Assembly (NCBI GenBank): GCA_029255685.2
Contig: CM055312.2
Coordinates: 78,312,369-78,376,368 of the forward strand
DNA from: Silene conica
Lineage: Eukaryota > Streptophyta > Magnoliopsida > Caryophyllales > Caryophyllaceae
DNA length: 64,000 nt
Reading direction: 5' to 3'
A model generated the notes under the pieces. That model saw nothing but the letters and a program-made list of their open reading frames with translations, had not been told where the DNA came from and ran no database searches. Numbering within the stretch: the stretch's first letter is position 1; each line of letters begins with the position of its first letter. The translations under genes and the position numbers were made by a program. Shown here piece by piece: positions 22,781 to 38,088 of this stretch.

Positions 22781-24449
22781 AGGCAAATACTCTTTCCTTC
22801 AATGTCAACTCTGATAGTTTGATCATTCACTTAGCTAGTTAGTTGTAGCTACTGTTTACTGATGATGTTTGCAGGGAGGGTTAAACACAAAAGCAAAGAT
22901 GTGGAAACATGGCTACTGCACTGATGATGTTTGTTGCTTATGTGGGATGGATGCAGAGAACATTCAACATTAGACACTGTAAGTACAGCATTACCATAAG
23001 CAGGAACATTAAACTCCGGACCGGTCAACAACTACCTCTGCTGCACACTCATCAACCTCTTACCAGTATATATGCAGACCAGAATAAGCATCATGATTCT
23101 TGCTGCATACAGCTTTACAATCTGGTCTCTTCGCAATACGGCTTTGTTTTGATGGTTACTTAAGATTTCCAGACTCTGAGTACGCCGATTTGAAACAAGA
23201 AATGGTTGGGTGCATTAAAATGCCGATGAAAAGAGAGCAATTATGCCAGACAGACACAAAAATGGCTTGAGCAATTGACTGGGCAATATTTTTTTTGCTT
23301 TAAAGTTTTCTTATGCTGGTTTAGTGATGATCTGCGGATCATGCAAAATCTGTACATAACCCTTTTTATTCTTTATTTTGGTAATACATATTCACATTTT
23401 ACCAAAACAAATTGTAGATAGAATTCTTGGAAGTATTTAAGAAGTGTATTTGGTGACTAATGTATAAACTTTTTTATATTGAAATCATAATTATTGGATA
23501 ATAGTTGTAGAGCCACCAAAATATATTTACGTAAATAATTTTTTTTCAAAATATTTTTCATTGAGAATTGGCTACGGTTGTTCGTATTAACCGTAGCCTT
23601 TTCATGACTTTCGGCTACGGTTCCCCATGACAACCGTAGCCTTTTCATGACTTTTGGCTACGGTTTTCCATAACAACCGTAGCCTTTTCATGACTTATGG
23701 CTACGGTTCTCCATGACAACTGTAGCCTATTATATTTTAGGCTACTGTTATACAACCGTAGCCATATATCCCTTACTTAAGGCTACCCCTTGATTTGCTA
23801 CGGTTGGACAACCGTAGCCGTATGTCTTTTTTAACCGTAGCCGTATGTGTTTTTTGTACTAGTGAGTGGGATTTTGGTGGCTAAGTTGCGGCCTCCCAAT
23901 GGTGGCGAGGGTTACCTGTTGCGATGAGTGCTTGACAGGGCTAGATATTGCGATGTGTAGTCAGGTTTGGGATGCGGTTCAGACTCTCTGGTTCTAAGAG
24001 TTTGGAGGATGATGATTGATATGAGATTGTTTGATTCGCTTTTGTTGTTTAGCTTATGATTATTCGTATAGTTGACTGACTGAAGTGGTGTGTTGTTGTG
24101 TTTCTTTTTTTGTCCGTGCCTGCGGTGATCCATTTGATATTGCCGGCAAATTGTAAGGAGATAGTTTTATCATGTGTTGACGATTGTTGAGAGCTTTGGC
24201 TGGGGTCCTTGGAGGGAACAAGTCACCGTTGGGTTCACTTACAGTTGTATTTTGTTCCGATGTTAGTTAGTTGCTTGGTTTTGTTTTGAGTTGTAATCCA
24301 TAATTTAGAAAGAAGTTAATAAAGTACTTAATTTGTTCTTTTATTGTCTATTTGATATGAAATATCTCGGACAATCCAGATGGTAACACTCTCATATATT
24401 AAGGTAGGCTTTGATAAGACACTTTGCTAGATGAAGGTGGTACACTAAT

Positions 24450-24513
24450 GCTTAAGTATCAATCCCTATTAATATGCTCAAAATTTTGTCTACCATTTGC
24501 ATTGGTGGGAGAT
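24450..24513 (+). mobile_element. Copia internal 3' end and polypurine tract
   Basis: The sequence ends in GGTGGGAGAT immediately before TGTTGATAG (24514). This purine run plus TGTTG LTR start is the standard 3' junction of plant Ty1/copia elements. The pol genes are absent upstream because the fragment is truncated against the Ty3 LTR ending at 24444. Confidence 0.65.
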
Positions 24514-24784
24514 TGTTGATAGTAATGCAAATATTAGTAATGTTATATATCTATAATATAGGTTACATTATTATAGAGAAACTTTTCATTGCTCGTAAGA
24601 GAATTTGTACACTCTCTCCACTACTTACATGTTTATACCATTAACATCATGTTTGACCCGTGTTTATAGTAGTGATTATCTCATTAACTTTGTGGTTAGG
24701 TGTCCATTATCTAACACTATAATATGAGGAGGTTATAGTATTTGAAACACCCATCATCATACATCATCAATATATATCTTCTCA

Positions 24785-24786
<2 letters not shown>
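24514..24786 (+). mobile_element. Copia 3' LTR, 5' part
   Basis: It begins TGTTGATAGTAATGC after the polypurine tract and continues at least to the (TA)n tract at 24787. The LTR probably resumes beyond the second (TA)n tract (after 26230), but its right end was not located. Confidence 0.55.

Positions 24787-24868
<82 letters not shown>
24787..24868. repeat. (TA)n microsatellite, left
   Basis: About 40 uninterrupted TA units directly left of the captured-gene element. Confidence 0.97.
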
Positions 24869-24871
<3 letters not shown>

Positions 24872-24925
24872 GCCGGATCACGTGAGGCCGCCTCTTAGGA
24901 TGAGGCCGCCGGACCTCACGCATCC

Positions 24926-25485
24926 CCAAGCTTCTAGTTTCACAGTTTCACAATATTTGCTTCCAGTTTCACAAGTTAAGCTTCTAGTTTCACAAGTTAA
25001 GCATCTAGTTTCACAGTTTCACAGTTTCACAATATTTGCTTCTAGTTTCACAAGTTAAGCTTCTAGTTTCACAAGTTAAGCATCTAGTTTCACAGTTTCA
25101 CAGTTTCACAATATTTGCTTACAGTTTCATATCTTAAGCATCTAGTTTCACAAGTTAAGCTTCTAGTTTCACAGAATAAGCTTCTAGTTTCACAAGTTAA
25201 GCATCTAGTTTCACAGTTTCACAGTTTCACAATATTTGCTTCCAGTTTCACAAGTTAAGCTTCTAGTTTCACAAGTTAAGCATCTAGTTTCACAGTTTCA
25301 CAGTTTCACAATATTTGCTTACAGTTTCACATCTTAAGCATCTAGTTCACAAGTTAAGCTTCTAGTTTCACAGAATAAGCTTCTAGTTTCACAAGTTAAG
25401 CATCTAGTTTCACAGTTTCACAGTTTCACAATATTTGCTTCCAGTTTCACAAGTTAAGCATCTAGTTTCACAAATTAAGCTTTTA
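24926..25485. repeat. Higher-order tandem repeat of (A/T)CTAGTTTCACA units
   Basis: Short units built on TTCTAGTTTCACAAGTTAAG and CAGTTTCACAATATTTGCTT alternate in a larger period. The block 24960-25200 recurs at about 25200-25440 almost unchanged. The array lies entirely inside the TIR element. There are no unique spacers, so it is not a CRISPR-like array. Confidence 0.9.
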
Positions 25486-25763
25486 AAAAATTGGATTATA
25501 TAAGGGTATATAATTAAAATTGGATTATATAAGGGTATATAATTAATTTTCCAAATTTGGGCTCTCTTGGAGCTGCTGTATGCTTCAGTCTGTTTCTGTG
25601 TCTTCCGCCATTGAAGCACCGTACCTGAAACTCGAGATCCGCTAATCTCAACCTCTTCGTCACTTGCAATTCAATATTTCCCCTTTCAATTCCTAACCCT
25701 AATTTCGCCCTATATACATCACTTTCCACTTTATTAATCTCCCCCTTTCTTGTTGAATTAATT

Positions 25764-25942
25764 ATGGCTGCCGCCGCGTCATCGCCGGTGATAAGTAACA
25801 ACGGCTCCGAAACCACCGCAGATTCTGGCGGTAAGACCGCTTCAGTTCCGTCGGTATTGCTGCAACGTTCCGATCCGACGAAGAATCTCCGCGGACTCAA
25901 TAAACCTAAGTGTATCACTTGCGGCAATGTTGCTCGCTCTAG
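25764..25942 (+). pseudogene. Captured first exon of a Cys-rich plant protein
   Basis: The ATG at 25764 opens a 60-codon frame: MAAAASSPVISNNGSE, then a Ser/Thr-rich stretch, then DPTKNLRGLNKPKCITCGNV and ARSR, cut by a clean splice donor (AG|GTAACC at 25943). Codon use and GC content (about 53%) are unlike the surrounding AT-rich DNA. A plausible 5' UTR precedes it (25540-25763). The CxxCGNxARSR ending resembles the start of a conserved Cys-rich segment in an uncharacterised plant protein family; I cannot name it with certainty. The downstream exons are missing, and the exon sits between inverted repeats, so it is a captured fragment. Confidence 0.65.
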
Positions 25943-26089
25943 GTAACCTCTTTCAGTCACGAGGAATGTCAGTTTTTTTTTTAATGTTATAGGACACGTG
26001 GCACAATCTTGTGCGTCCGTCATACTTAAATCTAACGGTTTAGAAGGGTCCGACAGCCTCACCCTAAGAGGGCGGCCTCACGTGATTCA

Positions 26090-30500
<4,411 letters not shown>

Positions 30501-30518
30501 TAACCTATGCACTTATAT

Positions 30519-30529
30519 TATATATAAAA
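30519..30529 (+). promoter_or_regulatory. Probable TATA box of the RING gene
   Basis: TATATATAAAAG lies about 175 bp upstream of the ATG at 30701, in a position expected for a transcript with a leader of roughly 130-150 nt. The region between is pyrimidine-rich (CTCTCTATTTCC, CTTCTCTCTTC), typical of plant 5' leaders. Confidence 0.65.
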
Positions 30530-30700
30530 GGCCAAAGCTAAAGCCTTTTTCTCTGCTCTTCATTCATTGTGTGTTCCTTATAAACCTACAAACTTAAAGC
30601 CTTTTTTCTCTCTATTTCCTCAACATTTCTTGCCTTCTCTCTTCTTTTCATAATCCGTCTCTCCAAAATTTGTGTGTTACATCGTTCAATATAAAAGAAA

Positions 30701-31866
30701 ATGGTAATTCAAGCACATATATATCCACAAAATATTGAGTTGCCAATATCATCTCAAGATTATTTTTCCATGCCGAACAATTTCGTAATAAACGACAACA
30801 ATAACAATAATTTTGTGCAGCATGAATGCGGGTATAATGATTTCAATTCGCAACAGAAACTTGTTCATCAACAACAATTCCAACGACAACAGCAATTACT
30901 ACTTCTACAGCAACAACAACAACAACAACGACGACGACAGCAACAACTGTATATGGTTCATCTTCAAAATTCGAAACGAGGGAATTCTTTTGTGAACGAC
31001 GGTGACGGTGGTTTTGTGTCTACGCAGCCATCGAAAAAGACGAAACTTTCAACAACCCTAGTAGCGCCGACGACCACCGTAACAACTGCTAGTACGACCA
31101 CTAGCGAGACTGATAATCATTTTACGATGGATTTTTCGGAAAGTTTGTCGCTACAACTTGAGAAACAGAGGCAGGAGATGGACAGATTTGTTGACTTACA
31201 GGTTTGTTATAAACAAATTACATATTTGAGTACCCTTTTGGCTCAATTTTAATGGGTTAATCTTGTTTTTAGTAACTGTTATTTGATTTGTTGTTAACCT
31301 TGGTTGTAATTTTGATTATTTTACAGAATGAATGGTTGAAATTGGCATTGCAAGAACAAAGGAAGCAACAATTAGGAGCAATAATCAGGAAATTAGAAGT
31401 AAAGGCAGTGCAATTATTAAAACAAAAGGATGATGAAGTCGCTGAAGCGACGAAGAAAACAATGGAATTAGAAGAAGTTGTGAGGAAAATGGAGATGGAT
31501 AACCAAACATGGCAAAGAATTTCCGCACAAAATGAAGCAATGGTGTTTTCATTGAAAAATGCTCTGGAACAACTTCAACAACAACAACAACAACAACAAC
31601 AAGAGGAAGTCTGTTCATCATCGTCTTCAAATAATGTGAATGATGTTGAATCATGTTGCAAAGTGTCTGAAAACAAGAATGAAAATGAAATTGAAGAAAC
31701 AACAAGAACAATGGCGATTTGCAAAGTTTGTAATACAAGAAATGCGAGCGTATTGATGTTGCCTTGCAGGCATATGTGTAGTTGTAAAGTATGTGATGAT
31801 CTTCTGAATGCTTGTCCTGTTTGTAAATCACCTAAGATGGCAACCATTCATGCTCTTATTTCTTAG
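30701..31866 (+). CDS. BOI/BRG-family RING-type E3 ubiquitin ligase
   Basis: Two exons: 30701-31201 (167 codons) and 31327-31866, joined in phase 0 across a 125-bp intron with GT...TTTTACAG ends, giving a 346-residue protein. Residues 1-110 are Gln/Asn-rich with a poly-Gln stretch (about 57-82). A short Lys/Thr-rich basic segment follows. Residues 168-255 are helical and charged, with the WLKLALQEQRKQQLG core typical of the family, then a second poly-Gln (251-259). A C-terminal C3HC4 RING occupies 299-333 (ICKVC, LPCRHMCSCKVC, CPVC). Family members (BOI and its BRG paralogues, related to S-RNase-binding protein SBP1) ubiquitinate partners such as MYB and DELLA-associated regulators and restrain cell death. 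The RING ligands are all present and no frame break is seen, so the gene is probably functional. Which paralogue it is cannot be decided here. Confidence 0.93.
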
Positions 31867-33858
31867 CTTGATTCTATAATTAAATACATTTTAGTTTAGT
31901 TTTGTTTTTTGGGTTTAGAGAAGAGGTAAAGGATAATATGTCCAGAAGTGATCAGTCATAAATTGACTGAGGAAACCAGCAAAACAAAAGGTTGATTGAA
32001 CATGGATCAAATTTCAATTTTGGATACTACTATTAACTATTCTTCTACAATTTTTTTTATTTATATATTTAGTTATTCCGTAAGGACTTCAATAGCTAGT
32101 AAGAGATTGTTCTACCTTAATCAAATACTGATGCACACCCCTAAATTCAGATTACACAATCGTATTAGGTACTTCAATATCATAAATATTTCATCTACGT
32201 GAAAGCTAGCGTACTTGCTAGAAAATATGGGTGGGTTGAGACTTGAGATTGGTATATTTATTAGGAATATGTATATAATAAGTATGTTTTAATCAATCAA
32301 CTTAAAATGTAGAACAGTCTCTTATAATCTATGTGCACTTCTTTAAACAAGTGGTTGTATTTGATCAATCGCAAATTTATGACGGACCGTGATAGAGCCA
32401 TTGAAAAGGAAGAAGTGGTTTACGGATAAAGTGAGCAGAGTGGGGTTGGCCGGTTGGAGATTGAGCATGAACTTGGAGTTCACACTTCCAATATGGGGTA
32501 CGATTACCCCACAAAAAGATAAAAATGGAGGAAATATAATATTTTTTTGTTATTTAAAATTATTGAAAGGACCAAAACAGAAAATGAACAACATTGGAAA
32601 AAGTCCAAAAAAGCTGAGGTGAAGCACTAATTGCACTAGTATAGGAACCTGAAATCTCCGAGATCACGAGAAAAGAAATAGGGTGTCCCCCCACTTTAAT
32701 GGTGGACAATTCATAAAACTAAAGATTGCCTCATAATGTGCGGGCATTCTCCGTTTTAAATCTATTTTATTACTATTGATTCTCTTATGATAGATATATT
32801 CGTTATAGACTTAAAACGGGTCAAATATTATTTATATTGCTAAATAAGACAAAACAGAATGTTAATCCTAGTCTCTAGGTTACAAAACAATATTAGTTAT
32901 TACGACGAATTTGTCCGTCATAAATGAGAATTTGTGTTTTTTTACCGTTTAGAATTTGGTCGTAAATTATTTATTTACTTTTTATTTTAATATTTTGTAA
33001 AGAATATTTTAATTTTAAAAAAATAATAGGGAGGAGAATAATGATATAGAACAACAAAAACTTTGATTTATGGTTACAATTTTTTGGATACTTTAAAGCG
33101 TGTTGTCCTACACAGTACACACCTCTGCTGAAACGGTTACATGGTGCTTGGCTCGTACTGTTTTGATGTTTATCAATTTAGTTGCGACTTTGGAGTTTAG
33201 TGTTTCACATTTTGTATGTGTTTTGGTTTATGTTTTTGACCAACTTGCACGGCTATTTGCTGGAATTTGTTTGGATTTTCCCCTCAAACTTAGGTACGGA
33301 TGTTGTCAACACCCATTTATGTTCACTTCAACCTTATCTTCACCTATTTTCAAGTTCTAGTTTTACCATCAAAACTCTCATTTTGGGATACCTCTATTTA
33401 ATAATAAAATTTATTTCAATCAATTTATACTATTTAATCATTAATAAATATTTCTATGACATATTCTAAAATTACCATGAAATAAATTACGAGATAAATT
33501 CACCACCGCCACTATTAATATTTTACTTAAACTGATTGGTTAGCTAATTTTCATATATAATCTCTTTTCTTGTTAATTTTGTATTGATCATTTCACCATT
33601 TAAACAAGTGATTACTATCATATTATTATTATTTTTTTCTTTTTTTGATGATGAGGGGTTGAATCATATTACTATTATTATATCCAACATTACAACAATT
33701 CTTTTTACTATAAAAGAATTAATTTTACTATTTAGACATGCAATTTTAAGAAAATTATATAATTATATAAATATATTACATATTTCACTAATAAGAGTTA
33801 GTTTTACTATTCAACATGCAATTTTAAGAGACTTATATATTTATATAAATATATTACA
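31867..33858. other. 3' flank of the RING gene and intergenic DNA
   Basis: The 3' UTR of the RING gene extends some distance past 31866; no single polyadenylation signal stands out. Farther right there are only small frames without a recognisable domain. At 33700-33858 a block of about 65 bp containing ACATGCAATTTTAAGA and ATATAAATATATTACAT occurs twice (about 33735-33785 and 33815-33858), just before the Helitron start. Confidence 0.5.
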
Positions 33859-34740
33859 TCATTATTACTATAAAAGAAGGATGGATTTCAGCCTACGTGG
33901 CGCAGTCATATCGCAGCATTGGGTATTTCGAGGTCTCACATTCATCCTCAGCTTTTTCAATTTTTATAGACCAATCAGATTCACACATCTATGCCACCTC
34001 ACATTAATTTAATAATTTAATAATCATTTCTTTATTATTAAATACAAAAACCCAATCAGAATAGAATCCTTCCAAATTTGTCTCATTCTCAATTTACCAA
34101 AATATAATCATCACAATCATTCTGAATTCAATTTTGAATACAATCATTCTTAAAACAATTACTCTTCCTATATTTTGAATAATCATTCTGAATTCAATTT
34201 TGATTGTTCGTCTTTTTCAATTTTGATTGTTCGTCTTTTTCAAACATCCGTTTCAGGTGATTATTCAAAATGATTATTCAAAATTGAATTCAGAATGGTT
34301 ATTCAAAAATCCATTATGTGTGTCACTGATTGTTCGTGTTTTGCGACACTATGACAAACATCCATTTCAGGTATTAAATCCATTTGTGTGTCACTGATTG
34401 TTCGTGTTTTGCGACACTATGTCAACACGTTTTCGAGAAGTTTTATTAAATCCGTTTCAGATCTCTAAATAGTGTTAGCTTTTTCGTTTATCAGATTGTG
34501 CCGGCGATGTTTGGATTGTTTGCATATAAAGCTGCTGCACTGTTTGCACATCTCCAAGCTTCACTCGAAGTTCTACTGCTTCATCCATAGGTATATGAAG
34601 AGTCTGTTCATAAGCGAAGAGTATATTCAGTCCATTTTCATCCGAGTATGTAATTCTACACGTTATGACTACTATTTTTTAAGCAATCCCAGTATTTATT
34701 TTGTATTCACTTTACAAACGTTATATTTTATGCCATGATT

Positions 34741-35390
34741 TTTCACCAATTATTTTATGGACTGCTACTAATTCTAATAATAAAATAAGAAACAAATTAT
34801 TGTACTTTATGCCATGATATAAAATATAAATTCAAATACTCTGACTGCCATGATATAAAATATTATACTTTATGCCATGATATAAAATATTATACTTTAT
34901 GCCATCATATAAATTATTAAATCTGTAGCAAACTAAATCTTTCCATAACCTGTAGCAAACTAAATTATTATACTTTATGCCATCATATAAATTATTAAAT
35001 CTGTAGCAAACTAAATCTTTCCATAACCTGTAGAAAACTAAATCTTTCCATAACCTGTAGCAAACTAAATCTTTGATAATTTTATCAATAACCAATTATT
35101 TTATGGACTGCTACTAATTCTAATAATAAAATAAGAAACAAATTAGTGTACTTTATGCCATGATATAAAATATAAATTCAAATACTCTGACTGCCATGAT
35201 ATAAAATATTATACATTATGCCATGATATAAAATATTATACTTTATCCCATCATATAAAATATTAAATCTGTAGCAAACTAAATCTTTCCATAACCTGTA
35301 ACAAACTAAATCTTTCCATAACCTGTAGCAAACTAAATCTTTGATAATTTTATCAATAACCCTTTATCAAACGTGTAAATCTTATTGTTT
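34741..35390. repeat. Local duplicated blocks in the Helitron
   Basis: A block of about 150 bp starting ATTTTATGGACTGCTACTAA occurs at 34752 and again at 35096. Between and after the two copies are many short repeats (TTTATGCCATGATATAAAAT and CTGTAGCAAACTAAATCTTT). The open minus-strand frame with repeated YRLWKDLV is a product of these repeats. Confidence 0.85.
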
Positions 35391-35639
35391 TTAACTGTTT
35401 ATAATTTTATCAATAACCCTTTATCAAACTAAATCTTTGATAAAATTATCAAACTAAATCTTTCCATAAAGAAACCAAATCTTTCCGTAACAACATTCAC
35501 CTTTATCAATAACCCTTTGTCAATAAGATTTTATTCACCTAAATAAAGAGTCCTTATGCATGTTACCAAATCATATTACATATAAAAAGAGATTTACCTC
35601 TAGAGAATTTCACGTGATAAGAACTACCCCAAATCATAA

Positions 35640-36940
35640 ATAGAGACTTCAAGCGATTTGGCTGGACTGCTAACGAGAGCAAAACTGATAATATGGGACG
35701 AGGCACCTATGGTCAATCGTTATTGTTTTGAAGCTCTTGATAGAAGCATGAGAGATATTATGAGAACTTCACCGGAAGGAGACCCAGAAAAACCATTCGG
35801 TGGGAAGGTTGTGGTATTTGGCGGTGATTTCCGACAAGTCTTGCCTGTTATACCTAAAGGAAGCAGGCAAGATATTGTAGGTGCTGCTATTTGTTCCTCA
35901 CCTTTATGGAGATACTGCAAGGTTAGATCCTATTTTTAAAAATTCACCAGAGAGAGAATTAGCTAAATTTCATATGTAATATTTACTTTTAAATAGTTGT
36001 ACATTTTTGACCGTTTCTAATATACTTTAAATTTCAGGTTTTGAAGCTCACGAAAAATATGAGACTTCAGGTAGGAAGTGCACAGTCAAATGTTGATGAA
36101 ATACGAGAATTTTCAAAGTGGATCCTCGAAGTTGGGGATGGCTTAGCAGGTGGGTCAAATGATGGAGTAGCAACCATCGAGTTACCAGAAGATATACTTA
36201 TTCATCCTGGTGTAGATCCAATATCTACTATTGTAGATAGCACTTATCCATCTTTGAAAGATCACTTAGGTGACCCTCTGTATTTCACTGAAAGAGCTGT
36301 ACTAGCACCTACTCACGACGTGGTCGAGGAGGTAAACGACTATGTCTTGGATCAAATTCAAAAGGAAGAAAAAATTTACTTAAGCTCTGATGAAATAAGC
36401 AAGGAAGAAACTAATAGCGGGGTCAGAGAACTTTACTCTACAGAGTTTCTTAACTCTATCAGATGTTCCGGTTTACCTAACCACAACCTAAGACTGAAAG
36501 TTGGAGCTATAGTGATGCTTTTAAGAAACATTGACCAAGCAAATGGTTTGTGCAATGGCACACGAATGGAGGTAAGGCAACTAGGAAATCGCGTTATTAG
36601 TGCAACAGTTATTTCTGGCAGTCATATCGGAAGCAATGTCTATATTCCCCGCATCACCTTGACTCCTTCCGATCAAACCAGGTTCCCAATTAAGTTTGAA
36701 AGAAGACAGTTTCCTTTAGCGGTTTGTTTCGCTATGACTATCAACAAAAGTCAAGGTCAGTCTTTATCCCGTGTTGGACTTTATCTTCCTAGACCTGTCT
36801 TTACCCATGGCCAACTGTACGTTGCTATATCTAGGGTCACCAGTAAGAAAGGTCTAAAAGTGCTACTTCTTGATGAAGAAGGACGGATGACTAATACAAC
36901 AACAAATGTTGTTTACAAGGAGGTTTTCGAGAAACTGTAA
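35640..36940 (+). pseudogene. Pif1-like helicase of Helitron, 5'-truncated
   Basis: Two exons. The first reads [20 protein letters not shown] (Walker B/motif II) and [13 protein letters not shown] (motif III), ending at about 35922. After an intron closing in TTTCAG (36037) the second runs to TAA at 36940 and contains TINKSQGQSLSRVGLYLPRP and YVAISRVTS (motifs V-VI) in one open frame of about 300 codons. The upstream part with Walker A (GxxGTGKT) and the Rep nuclease is missing: the frame meets a TAA at 35637-35639 and no further homology is seen. In intact Helitrons this helicase unwinds DNA during rolling-circle transposition. The surviving region is well preserved, so the truncation appears recent. 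Confidence 0.9.
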
Positions 36941-37243
36941 TTGTCGTGTTGGGTTATCGAATTTTAATACATGCATTTAATTTATATTTGTTATTTAATA
37001 TTTTTTTAGTCGTCTATTGTTTTTTCTTATATACCTTATTTATTAATTTTATCATAAGTAATCCAAATATTATCATCATTACTAATAGCTATTCGAAGAT
37101 TAGTGCACAAGAAAATTCATCTTTTCACCTAATATATCTTATATCCAAACATCCCGTTAAATAATAATTCGTCCGAATAAACAGAATTGCTATATATTCA
37201 AATAAATATACCAACGGCGTCTTTAAAAATAAGTGTACACAAC

Positions 37244-37272
37244 CCCGTGATTTTTCACGGGTGTTACACTAG
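37244..37272 (+). other. Helitron 3' terminator hairpin and CTAG end
   Basis: Seven-base-pair hairpin CCCGTGA/TCACGGG, an 11-nt spacer, and terminal CTAG before T. Confidence 0.9.
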
Positions 37273-38061
37273 TATATGCATTAAATCAAATCAAAATAAT
37301 TATGAAATATTATATTTTTCCCGAAATCTAACTTGATTTCGTTACTTTTAATAGTTTCCAAAGTATAATATATATACTAATATTATATTTCTGTATATTA
37401 AATAATTGACATCTTTATACTAATTAATAACATAAGTGAGACATGTTTATTTTAAGGAAAAACATCATATTCTAGTGTTATCGAAATTTATATTTTAACC
37501 AAAGTTATATACTCCGTAGTATTTAAATTGAAGCCTCTTGGTCAGGTGTATCTCACAATTCTATGATTAAAAACTATATAGTATAATTAATTTGTTAAAT
37601 TTATTTAGTTACGTACATTGAAGTAACTTAAGTTCCAAATTATACATATAATATTAATTTTGATGAGAGTAAAAATTAATTAATCACATAAACATATTAT
37701 TTCCATATTAATCACGTCTTCTTTTAAATTTACACATCTTTATAATTAATTAATATGTAAAATTATTATGTCAAATTATAAATTTAACAATTTTCTTTTT
37801 TAACTATGTCTTAATTGTTTCATTTTAATGTTGTCTTACAATTGTGACTCTTATTAACATTATCATGTGTTAGTTTATTAACTTACATAACTTAAAGTTC
37901 TCAAACTTGAATGTTATAATTTCCGTATATTTATTTTAATATATACAATGATATTATATTATTTCTTTTTTATTTTTAAAAAGTACACATGTTCGAATAA
38001 ATAGAATTGCTATATAATAAGTAAGATTTATAGTTATCTTTAAAAATAAGTGTACACAACC
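37273..38061. other. AT-rich spacer between two Helitron 3' ends
   Basis: No gene. The last 90 bp (from about 37985) repeat the sequence that precedes the first Helitron end (CGAATAAA.AGAATTGCTATA and TTTAAAAATAAGTGTACACA). Confidence 0.6.
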
Positions 38062-38088
38062 CCGTGATTTTTCACGGTGTTACACTAG
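38062..38088 (+). mobile_element. Second Helitron 3' terminus
   Basis: CCGTGATTTTTCACGG hairpin, GTTACACTAG end at 38088 and T after it. It is nearly identical to the terminus at 37272, and about 90 bp of upstream homology extends the match. No separate 5' TC end was found for it. Confidence 0.8.

Larger units (their letters stand above)
19086..23864. mobile_element. CACTA element C carrying host gene fragments
   Basis: It begins CACTAGTAGAAAAATG and ends TTTTTTGTACTAGTG, with the 3-bp duplication AGT (19083-19085 and 23865-23867). Subterminal repeats are a different word from elements A/B: GGCTACGGTTG and its complement, in head-to-head pairs around 19118-19310 and 23570-23850. No transposase gene is recognised in the 4.8-kb body. 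It carries a spliceable-looking exon of a DXS gene (20787-20937) and several short coding-like stretches that I cannot name. It looks like a non-autonomous CACTA that has picked up genomic DNA. Confidence 0.92.
10797..24444 (+). mobile_element. Ty3-type 3' LTR split by two CACTA elements
   Basis: The LTR starts just after the polypurine tract (10797) and ends with GATGAAGGTGGTACA at 24444. That end resembles the ends at 9793 and 10747, including the shared GATGGTAACACTC motif. The LTR is present in three pieces: 10797-11175, 18677-19085 and 23868-24444, about 1.36 kb in total. CACTA B (11176-18673) and CACTA C (19086-23864) separate them, each with its own 3-bp duplication. The first piece contains a cluster of ACTCGGTCGAGT-type words. 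Continuity is inferred from the flanking duplications and from the two matching ends, not from an alignment. Confidence 0.6.
33859..37272 (+). mobile_element. Helitron with truncated Pif1 helicase
   Basis: The 3' end is diagnostic: a CCCGTGA...TCACGGG hairpin (37244-37261), then TGTTACACTAG ending at 37272 with the host T following. The proposed 5' end is TCATTATTACTATAAAAGAA at 33859, preceded by A. It is followed by the CCTACGTGGCGCA motif common just inside plant Helitron starts. An A-T insertion site without duplication fits rolling-circle transposition. The 3.4-kb body holds AT-rich duplicated blocks and the C-terminal part of a Pif1-like helicase. The Rep/HUH endonuclease is missing, so it is non-autonomous. 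The 5' boundary is less certain than the 3' one. Confidence 0.8.

Noticed and set aside
24926..25485. CRISPR-like repeat array
   Set aside because: There are no unique spacers, units vary in length, it lies in plant DNA inside a TIR element, and no cas genes exist.
31385..31847. Minus-strand open frames opposite the RING gene
   Set aside because: They overlap the second exon of a well-supported gene in antisense and consist of Cys/Val runs created by its CAA and CTT repeats.
34832..35095. Minus-strand frame with repeated YRLWKDLV units
   Set aside because: It arises from short AT-rich tandem repeats in the Helitron; there is no start context or homology.
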